A stretch of DNA of 8,907 bases from NCBI GenBank assembly GCA_964435775.1, contig CAYTAP010000143.1, positions 1 through 8,907 of the forward strand, given 5' to 3'. A program made the translations under genes and the position numbers. The notes beneath the pieces were generated by a model. It worked only from the letters and a program-made list of their open reading frames with translations. It was not told the origin of the DNA and searched no databases. Below are positions 1 to 5,298 of the stretch, piece by piece. The stretch is from CAYTAP01 sp964435775. GTDB taxonomy: Bacteria > Planctomycetota > Phycisphaerae > Tepidisphaerales > Tepidisphaeraceae. Each line of letters begins with the position of its first letter. Within the stretch, counting starts at the first letter, position 1.

Positions 1-4
1 GCGG

Positions 5-46
5 GGTATACCCCCCGTCGTTCCCGCTCCATAGGGGGTATATACC
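5..46. repeat. Inverted repeat with GGTATACC-type arms
   Basis: The left arm GGTATACCCCCC (5-16) and the right arm GGGGGTATATACC (34-46) are inverted copies that differ only by one extra TA in the right arm and one C in the C-run. They are separated by 17 nt. Each arm also contains a palindrome of its own: 3-14 is a perfect 12-bp palindrome (GGGGTATACCCC) and 37-46 a perfect 10-bp one (GGTATATACC). The structure lies about 130 bp beyond the 3' end of the integrase gene. Neither strand shows a following T-run, so a simple terminator is unlikely. A protein-binding site, for example for the recombinase or a replication protein, is possible but unproven. Confidence 0.55.
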
Positions 47-172
47 ATCATCGTGGATGCCTTGCGTGTGTTTTTCTGGGGGGTTGCTGGATATTTTGGG
101 AAATAAACTTTTGAACCGTTGTTTATACGCCAATTGAGTGCGGACGGATGGTAATATAGGCGTTGAGCGCCG

Positions 173-1516
173 TCAAAAGTAGTAGGCATATACAGCATCG
201 GTAGCGGGTTTAACTATTGATGGATTGCGCTGGACATAGTTATCCTGCAATCCATGGGAGCGATGGCCAGCAAATAGGCGGGCATATTTCTCATCAACGC
301 CAGCAGCAAGGGAAGCGGCTGTATATGCGCCATCCCGTATATCATCCATTTGTAGGTAGGCGGCTCCGGCAGCAATTCGTATCTTGTTCCATGTTTTCCA
401 TTGCCCTTTGGAGTTGAACCGTGTCCCCGCCTGTGAGACAAATACATAGGGGGAACCCGTCCGCTTGATTGCCTGTAGAGCATCGACGGTTATATCCCAT
501 AAACAAGCAGCGCGGATTACCTTGCCGCGCTTATTTCGATAGCTGCAAAACGTGCCCGACTGCAAGTCGAACTCTTCCCATTGAACTCCCAACGCCTCAT
601 CAAAATGCAAGCAGCAATTCAGCATAAGCAACAAGCGGGCATACCATGGCGTATAATCTGCCTTTGCGGTGGCGAGAATGGTTTGAAAGTCATTGCGACT
701 AATAGGCGTTGGCTTATGGATACGATTGTCGGTAGGGGGTTTAAGAATCGCCATCCTACTCAAGCAAGCATCAATTTGTTGTGTATCTTCCCCTTCAGTT
801 GTGGCAAAGCGAATAATATTCTTGATGCGTCCATAATAGGCAGCGATTGTCCCGGGCGACGCGACGGATTCTTGGATATGCTCCCGATATGCCTTTAACC
901 GTTCAACGGTCAAGTCCGCCAGCGTGGTAGCGCCAGTGAGGCGTATAAAATCGTTGAAGATATTGGACGCCTGTTGTTTTGTCCCCTTGCTGGATCGGTT
1001 ATGCGCCATATATACCGCAAGCAACGATTTTAATTTCAAGGATGGTTTGGGCATCGGCAAATCTGCCAGACTTGCCAGTTGCGGTATGCCAGTCATATCC
1101 GCGACCAATTGCGGACGGTCAATCAGCAGTTGCCTTACTGTATGCCAAAAGGCATCAGTAGGGGCAAGATGGTCTATCGTTATTGCTGCTGGCTTGAGCG
1201 TCCTGTGTTCCCCTTGCTCCGCTACAACAGTCAATTCTGATGATGGATTCGCCATGGCAAGGCGTAGAGCATCCAAAGATTCGCCATCAAGCGGATGCCT
1301 CATGCGGACAACGCCCGACGCCGTGCGCTCTACCATCGACTTGTATCGAGCGATGGCTAATCGTTCATCAGGTTGGGTAAAGGTTTTCCGGGTTGCGACG
1401 ATACGCCATTGCCCATTTGCTTCCCGCCGCAACCCATCAATCAACTCTCCCCACGATGCGCGATATGACTTTGATGGACGCCCTCTTTTGGCGCGTTTCG
1501 GGTGTTTATTTCTCAT
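173..1516 (-). CDS. Divergent tyrosine recombinase / phage-type integrase
   Basis: A site-specific DNA recombinase of the tyrosine family, 447 residues from the ATG at 1516. The N-terminus is basic (KHPKRAKRGRPSK). A SAM-like core-binding domain lies at about 158-245, starting near SLKLKSLLAVYMAHNRSSKG. The catalytic domain is about 270-447. Visible active-site positions are box I in CCLHFDEALGVQWEEFDL, where the usual Arg is His304; the beta-strand Lys in RNKRGK (about 329-332); box II as DDIRDG, with Asp391 in place of the usual His and Arg394 kept; GH with His418; and the presumed nucleophile Tyr427 (DNYVQR), nine residues after His418 as in active enzymes. The family usually has R-K-H-R-H-Y, so two positions are substituted. 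I recall similar boxes in planctomycete integrases but could not check. TTG at 1522 in the same frame is an alternative start; neither start has a clear Shine-Dalgarno. The frame is intact and the gene is less G+C-rich than the operon to its right. Confidence 0.88.
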   Translation of the reverse strand: MRNKHPKRAKRGRPSKSYRASWGELIDGLRREANGQWRIVATRKTFTQPDERLAIARYKSMVERTASGVVRMRHPLDGESLDALRLAMANPSSELTVVAEQGEHRTLKPAAITIDHLAPTDAFWHTVRQLLIDRPQLVADMTGIPQLASLADLPMPKPSLKLKSLLAVYMAHNRSSKGTKQQASNIFNDFIRLTGATTLADLTVERLKAYREHIQESVASPGTIAAYYGRIKNIIRFATTEGEDTQQIDACLSRMAILKPPTDNRIHKPTPISRNDFQTILATAKADYTPWYARLLLMLNCCLHFDEALGVQWEEFDLQSGTFCSYRNKRGKVIRAACLWDITVDALQAIKRTGSPYVFVSQAGTRFNSKGQWKTWNKIRIAAGAAYLQMDDIRDGAYTAASLAAGVDEKYARLFAGHRSHGLQDNYVQRNPSIVKPATDAVYAYYF

Positions 1517-1555
1517 GCCCAAAGCATATCAGCAGGGGCGGAAATTTGCCACTAT

Positions 1556-1576
1556 TTTAGCCTATAATTTAGCCTA
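1556..1576. repeat. Two 9-bp direct repeats upstream of the integrase gene
   Basis: TTTAGCCTA occurs at 1556-1564 and again at 1568-1576, a 12-bp period, 40-60 bp upstream of the integrase start and about 35 bp from the tRNA-Gly stub. Spacing close to one helical turn puts both copies on nearly the same face of the DNA. In integrative elements such short repeats near the attachment site are often arm-type integrase or excisionase sites, and next to a start codon they could be operators. Both readings are inference. The repeat is short and lies in A+T-rich DNA, so chance is not excluded. Confidence 0.35.
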
Positions 1577-1613
1577 CAAGTGCGATTGAAGCGACTGTGC
1601 TAATAGTTTTGAA

Positions 1614-1637
1614 TTTCTACCACTGAATTACGCCCGC
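1614..1637 (-). pseudogene. tRNA-Gly 5' fragment (attachment-site stub)
   Basis: Read on the minus strand from 1637, the sequence starts GCGGGCGTAATTCAGTGG and continues TAGAA. This matches the beginning of bacterial tRNA-Gly genes: a GCGGGCG acceptor strand, TA at positions 8-9, a D-stem ATTC, an AGTGGTA D-loop and the start of the D-stem return strand GAA. The next base (A, where T is needed to close the D-stem) breaks the pattern. Beyond it there is no anticodon arm with a Gly anticodon, no properly paired T-arm and no CGCCCGC acceptor return strand in the following 100 nt. It is therefore a fragment and not a working tRNA. Its position, ~100 bp upstream of an integrase gene and at the G+C shift, suggests an attachment junction. 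The rest of the tRNA, or a restored copy, would be expected at the element's other end to the left. Confidence 0.72.
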
Positions 1638-1863
1638 GTTTTAAGTGTTGCCGACATCGGCCTGCAACATTTCATGTTTATTTTGGCCAAAGGGCCGCTC
1701 TGCTTCGTCGGCGGCAACGGCTCATTTTCTCGCTTGAGTATAACTGCCTGCGATCCACAAGCCAAGGCGGTGGAGCGCGAAGTTCCGCTTGCTGGTTGAC
1801 GTGCCGCCCACGATCGTTCTGAGATTGTCGTGTTTGAAGGTGGTGTGAGGTGTGGACGGCGCG
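1638..1863. other. Intergenic region between tRNA-Gly stub and the MalG-type permease gene
   Basis: No gene is supported here. The region holds the minus-strand promoter listed at 1737-1765. A small stem-loop lies at 1647-1668 (GTTGCCGA against TCGGCCTGCAAC, with a 2-nt bulge). An imperfect inverted repeat lies at 1809-1832 (CACGAT against GTCGTG), 30-55 bp past the stop of the permease gene. Neither stem is followed by a convincing T-run in the direction of the operon, so I cannot name a terminator. Minus-strand open frames here (two of 15 codons, plus the tail of a frame overlapping the permease gene) look like chance. Together with the int upstream region this makes a 347-bp stretch (1517-1863) without a coding gene. 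Confidence 0.5.
1737..1765 (-). promoter_or_regulatory. Sigma70-type promoter upstream of the tRNA-Gly stub
   Basis: On the minus strand a -35 box TTGGCT (1765-1760, 4 of 6) and a -10 box TATACT (1742-1737, 5 of 6) are 17 bp apart, the optimal spacing. Transcription would start near 1730 and run into the tRNA-Gly stub (5' end 1637) and then into the integrase gene (ATG at 1516). The natural reading is the original chromosomal promoter of tRNA-Gly, with a ~90-nt leader. It now has no intact tRNA behind it in this window. Confidence 0.5.
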
Positions 1864-2826
1864 CTACCCTTTGACGGCGCCGGCGGTGATGCCTTTGGTC
1901 AGGTGCTTTTGGAGGAAGATGTACATGATGAGCACGGGGATCATCATCATGACCAGGCCGGCGAACGCCATGCCCCAGTCGCTGCGGTATTGACTGACGA
2001 TGGTGATGTTCGCCAAGCCGAGCGGCAGGGTGCGGGCGGCTTCGGAGCCTTGGCCGCTGAGGCAGATGAATGCGACGAAGAACTCGTTCCAGTTGCCCAG
2101 GAACAGGAAGATGGCGACGGTGATCAATCCCGCGCGGCTCATGGGGAGCATGACGTGCCAGAATGCGCCCCATTCCGTGCAACCGTCGAGCCTCGCCGAC
2201 TCATGCAGGCTGGCGGGGAGCGTTTTGAAAAAACCGGCCAGTACAAAAACAGCAAACGGCAGCCCAAAGCCCACATAGGCGAAGAACAGTCCTGTCAGGC
2301 TGTCGAGCATATGCATGTCTTTCATCTGAAAAAACAGGGGGACGATGGTCAGTTGGAGTGGAACCATCAGTCCGCCGAGGAAGAACAGCAGCAGCGGCGA
2401 GGCCGAGCGGAAGGCGTAGCGTGTCAGTGCGAATGCGGTGGTGGCGGCGATGAAGGTGGTGACGGCGACGGTGCTGATCGTCAGCAGCGCGCTGTTGAGA
2501 AAGTATCGGCCGAAGTGCGCGCCGACCCAGGCGTGGGTGAAGTTGTCCCATCGCAGGTTGTTGATTGCGGGCAGGCCGAAGGGATTGAGGAAGATTTCCT
2601 TGTCGGGCTTGAGGGAGGTGTAGCAGAGCCAGAAGATCGGGTAGAGGACGATAAGCAGATACGCCAGGAGGAGCAGCAGGATTGGACCTTGTCCGAGGAT
2701 GATGCGGCTGCGTCCGTGAGGGCGTCCGCGGCGGCCGGTCTTGGGCGGCGTGAGGGCGTCGGCGGGGTCGGCGGGGTCGGCAGGGGGTTGTCCTGGGCCT
2801 TGCTGGGTCATTTCGTTTTCGCTCAT
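1864..2826 (-). CDS. Carbohydrate ABC transporter permease, MalG type
   Basis: An inner-membrane permease subunit of a CUT1-like sugar importer, pairing with a MalF-type partner to form the translocation pore. Its 320 residues are close to the usual 270-300 plus an extended cytoplasmic N-terminus. About six hydrophobic segments are visible (roughly 47-70, 108-135, 143-165, 177-200, 232-252, 289-306). The EAA loop that docks onto the ATPase is at 204-230 (HESARLDGCTEWGAFWHVML), and the C-terminus LTKGITAGAVKG is typical of MalG-like proteins. The N-terminal ~40 residues are Pro/Asp-rich and then basic, with PAD three times in a row. It is the last gene of the operon, 62 nt after the fused receptor-permease gene. 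A GAGGA Shine-Dalgarno 7 nt before the ATG supports this start. Substrate unknown; no ATPase gene is adjacent. Confidence 0.93.
   Translation of the reverse strand: MSENEMTQQGPGQPPADPADPADALTPPKTGRRGRPHGRSRIILGQGPILLLLLAYLLIVLYPIFWLCYTSLKPDKEIFLNPFGLPAINNLRWDNFTHAWVGAHFGRYFLNSALLTISTVAVTTFIAATTAFALTRYAFRSASPLLLFFLGGLMVPLQLTIVPLFFQMKDMHMLDSLTGLFFAYVGFGLPFAVFVLAGFFKTLPASLHESARLDGCTEWGAFWHVMLPMSRAGLITVAIFLFLGNWNEFFVAFICLSGQGSEAARTLPLGLANITIVSQYRSDWGMAFAGLVMMMIPVLIMYIFLQKHLTKGITAGAVKG
2758..2784. repeat. 9-bp tandem repeat, three copies, inside the MalG-type gene
   Basis: GTCGGCGGG at 2758-2766 and 2767-2775, followed by GTCGGCAGG at 2776-2784. The unit is in frame and encodes the PAD-PAD-PAD run (residues 15-23) in the cytoplasmic N-terminal tail of the permease. 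Copy number could vary without breaking the frame. The tail is outside the membrane core, so such variation would probably be tolerated. Confidence 0.7.
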
Positions 2827-2833
2827 GCCGGGG

Positions 2834-2838
2834 TCCTC
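2834..2838 (-). promoter_or_regulatory. Ribosome binding site of the MalG-type gene
   Basis: GAGGA on the minus strand lies 7 nt before the ATG at 2826-2824, within the 62-nt gap after the upstream gene. It is the best Shine-Dalgarno in the operon and fixes the start. Neither the fusion gene nor the DUF6785-like gene has a comparable site. Confidence 0.65.
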
Positions 2839-2888
2839 GTCACTCTATCGTCTGGCTATCGTTGCGCGATCGTCGCTTCGTGGCGTCG

Positions 2889-5294
2889 TCAGGTTTGCAC
2901 GGTCTCGCGCTGCATCACCTTCATGCACATGGCGCTGCCGAGGAAAACAAGGATGAAGAGAATGACGGCCATTGCGGTCGCCTGTCCCATATCAAACTCG
3001 CCGAACATTGTCTGGACGATGCGGGTGGCGATGACGTGGCTCTTGGTGGTGGGGCGTTGGTTGGTCAGCAGCCAGATGATGTCGAACGCCTTCATGCCCG
3101 CGATGATGAGAAAGACCACGGAGATCGTCAGCACATCCCAGATCATGGGCAGGGTGATTGTCCAGAACTGACGCCATTGCGAGGCGCCTTCCACTTCGGC
3201 GGCCTCGTACAACTCCTCCGGCACCGCCTGCATGGCGGCCAGATACAGCACCATGTAAAAGCCGCACGCGCCCCACACGCTCATGGGGATGAGCGACCAG
3301 TAGAGATGATCTGTGGAGAGCCATTCATAGGCGCTGAAGCCGGTGAATCCGAGGCGGACGAGCAGGGCGTTGATCAAACCCCCGGTGGGGTTGTACAGAT
3401 GGAGCCACAGCAGCGAGACGGCGACCGTGCCGAGGAGATTGGGGAAAAAGAAGACGATGCGGAAGAGGCTCGCGCCGAAGATGCCGCGGCTGAGGCACGC
3501 CGCCAGGAGCAGCGCCAGGGGGACCACGAAGGCGGGAACGACGAACATCAGGAACAGGTTGTTGCGCAGGGCGATCCAGAAGGCATCGCTTTCGAGCAGC
3601 AATCGTTTGAAGTTCAAGAGACCGGCCCAGGTCATCGAGCCGACGCCGCCAAGCCCATCCCATGTATGCACGCTCCAGAAGAATGCGCGAACACTTGGGT
3701 AGACCACGAATACGCTGTAGATGAGCAGCGCCGGGCCGATGAAGCGCAGGAAATCCATCCAGGAGAGCGGGCCGCCTCTGGCATCGTCGCTCGCGCCGCG
3801 CTTGCCGGCGCGGCGGTGGTCGCGTGCCAGGCGCGTCAAAAGATAAACGATGCTGAGCAGGACGAATCCGCCCAGGGCGATCGGCTGCCAGACATGGCGG
3901 ATCGTAACCTGCGTGGGGTTGGCCGCCTTGGCGCGCACGGCGCGGGCGGCGTCCTCCAGGCGTTTGGCCGCGTCGGTCGGCGTCACGGAGCCATTCAGGA
4001 TGCCCGCCAAAGTATCATCCCAGTACTGATACATTTCGGGGTACAAAATGAAGACGTCCTCCCCGGCGTGTCCGTAGTTCAGGGTGGCGTGGTCGATCAT
4101 CGAGGCGATGTCGGCCAGGTCCGGGGAGAGATTGCCCGAATTGGCGCCGCGGATGGCGGTGGGGATGTCGCGCTCGCGGCTGAACTGTGCGGCCATGCTG
4201 CGCGAGGTGAGGAAACGGAGAAAATCCACCGTCTCCCGCGGATGCTTCGCATGCGCCATCACAAAATAGAACGAGGAGAACGCATTGATCGCGCTCGGAT
4301 CCCCTTTCCCGCCTTGAATGGTGGGCAAATTGAACGACGCAAATTGAAAGCCATCGGGAATCTTCCCCAGCATCTCGCTTTTCAGCCAGGCGCCGCAGGG
4401 GATCATCGCCACATGGCCGAGCAAAAATTCCAACTGGGCGGCGGTGTGGGTCATACCCATCGCGCCTTTTTGGAAATAGGAGCCGAAACGCTGGGTGATT
4501 TGAAAGGCGCCAATCGCCGCCGGATTGTCGAAGCTGCCGGGGGCCAGCTTGCGGAAGTCCTGATAGGCCTGCAAACCGGCCTGGCCGTAGTACGCAGAGG
4601 CGAAGATTGGCTCGGCGTAGTAGGGATATGCCCCCTGGAAAGCGAGCGGCGTCACGCCGGCGGCGCGCATTTTCTCGCATAAGTCGAAAAACTCATGCCA
4701 GGTTTTCGGGGGTGTCCAGCCGTGCGCCTTGAAGATCGAGGGGTTGTACCAGATGACGTTGAGGAACATGGCGAACGGCACGCCGTAGGATTTGCCCTCG
4801 TGCGTGAAGGGTGTCAGCGCGCCGGTGACAAACGAATCGCGCCAGCGGCCGTCGCCTTCCCAATTGGGCCCGTCCAGATATGAATCCAACGGAAGGACAT
4901 CCCCCTTGCGGATCAGCGGCCAATAGTCGATCGGGGCATCGGTCGCATTGGGATAGCTGCCTTCCAGGATGCGGACGCGCACCTTATCGGCGATTCGAGG
5001 GTCCCCATACAAATCAACCTTCACGCCCGGCCGCAGTTTCTCATACTTCCGCGCGGCGCTTAGGAAAAATGAGGTGCCCGCGCCGCCTTGGAAGATCGGG
5101 ATTTCCAGGGTGATTGGTCGCGATGGCGCATCGCCCGCCGTCACCGCCGCATCCATGTCCGATGCCGGCCTCGCTTCCGCCATCGCGCGTGCGTGTGGCG
5201 CGGCGCACAGCCACAGCAGCGCCCACAGCGCCACACGCCCGCTGATCCGCCGGGGCGATGGGGAGTTGAGGATGTTCCATGAGTGTGTTTTCAT
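2889..5294 (-). CDS. Fused solute-binding protein and MalF-type permease of a sugar ABC importer
   Basis: Two importer parts in one 801-residue chain. Residues 1-37 form a signal peptide (hydrophobic core VALWALLWLC, likely cleavage near PHARA). Residues ~61-455 are an extracellular solute-binding protein family 1 domain, with recognisable stretches such as LEIPIFQGGAG, GVPFAMFLNVIWYNPSIFKAHGWTPPKTWHEFF (in pieces at 171-203) and YPEMYQYWDDTLAGILNG (418-435). A single membrane segment (~471-488) and a basic cytoplasmic linker (489-512) lead into a MalF-like permease (~513-801) with about six spans and an EAA loop at 693-716 (EELYEAAEVEGASQW). The topology is consistent: receptor outside, one crossing in, then a six-span pore with both ends inside. 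Usual lengths are ~430 for the receptor and ~300 for the permease, so both halves look complete, and the frame is continuous. The ATG lies 4 nt after the upstream stop, which suggests translational coupling; no strong Shine-Dalgarno is seen. Confidence 0.92.
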   Translation of the reverse strand: MKTHSWNILNSPSPRRISGRVALWALLWLCAAPHARAMAEARPASDMDAAVTAGDAPSRPITLEIPIFQGGAGTSFFLSAARKYEKLRPGVKVDLYGDPRIADKVRVRILEGSYPNATDAPIDYWPLIRKGDVLPLDSYLDGPNWEGDGRWRDSFVTGALTPFTHEGKSYGVPFAMFLNVIWYNPSIFKAHGWTPPKTWHEFFDLCEKMRAAGVTPLAFQGAYPYYAEPIFASAYYGQAGLQAYQDFRKLAPGSFDNPAAIGAFQITQRFGSYFQKGAMGMTHTAAQLEFLLGHVAMIPCGAWLKSEMLGKIPDGFQFASFNLPTIQGGKGDPSAINAFSSFYFVMAHAKHPRETVDFLRFLTSRSMAAQFSRERDIPTAIRGANSGNLSPDLADIASMIDHATLNYGHAGEDVFILYPEMYQYWDDTLAGILNGSVTPTDAAKRLEDAARAVRAKAANPTQVTIRHVWQPIALGGFVLLSIVYLLTRLARDHRRAGKRGASDDARGGPLSWMDFLRFIGPALLIYSVFVVYPSVRAFFWSVHTWDGLGGVGSMTWAGLLNFKRLLLESDAFWIALRNNLFLMFVVPAFVVPLALLLAACLSRGIFGASLFRIVFFFPNLLGTVAVSLLWLHLYNPTGGLINALLVRLGFTGFSAYEWLSTDHLYWSLIPMSVWGACGFYMVLYLAAMQAVPEELYEAAEVEGASQWRQFWTITLPMIWDVLTISVVFLIIAGMKAFDIIWLLTNQRPTTKSHVIATRIVQTMFGEFDMGQATAMAVILFILVFLGSAMCMKVMQRETVQT

Positions 5295-5298
5295 GATT

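Larger units (their letters stand above)
1..1637. mobile_element. One end of an integrated element (partial), bounded by a tRNA-Gly stub
   Basis: Seen: this stretch is clearly less G+C-rich than 1640-8907 (by eye about half G+C against roughly 60% or more), carries a tyrosine recombinase gene, and ends on the right at a tRNA-Gly 5' fragment whose similarity stops abruptly near 1614. Known: tyrosine-recombinase elements commonly integrate in tRNA genes and keep the integrase gene next to one attachment site. Inferred: position ~1614-1637 is the right-hand junction with the chromosome and the element continues leftwards beyond position 1. No other element gene is visible, so whether this is a phage, an ICE or a small island cannot be said. 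The left end and the second attachment copy are outside the window. Confidence 0.45.

Noticed and set aside
17..31. GTCGTTCCCGCTCCA, resembling the 3' end of a tRNA-Gly
   Set aside because: The match covers only the acceptor strand and CCA. The T-loop that should precede it is absent and its stem does not pair, and the orientation is opposite to the tRNA-Gly stub at 1637, so it is not the missing half.
924..1589. 221-codon open frame on the plus strand
   Set aside because: Antisense to the integrase core-binding region. No known motif; the integrase frame carries the catalytic boxes.
1540..1637. Complete tRNA-Gly continuing past 1614
   Set aside because: A TTCAATC string that fits a T-loop is present, but its stem pairs at only two of five positions. 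There is no Gly anticodon loop and no acceptor return strand.
1647..1668. Stem-loop as terminator of the transporter operon
   Set aside because: The stem has a bulge and is followed on the minus strand by ACACTTAAAACG, not by a T-run; it also sits just before the tRNA stub, where a terminator for the tRNA promoter would make no sense.
1628..2182. 184-codon minus-strand frame running out of the MalG-type gene
   Set aside because: Most of it is the +1 shadow of the permease gene, rich in Arg, His and Pro. The 3' part in the intergenic region has no recognisable protein.
1852..3171. 439-codon open frame on the plus strand
   Set aside because: Spans the MalG-type gene and the start of the fusion gene in antisense, with Gly/Glu/Asp-rich low-complexity translation. 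No protein features.
2862..4682. 606-codon open frame on the plus strand
   Set aside because: It lies antisense to the receptor-permease fusion, whose domains are unmistakable. Its translation is charged, low-complexity and without any recognisable domain, as is usual for antisense frames in G+C-rich genes.
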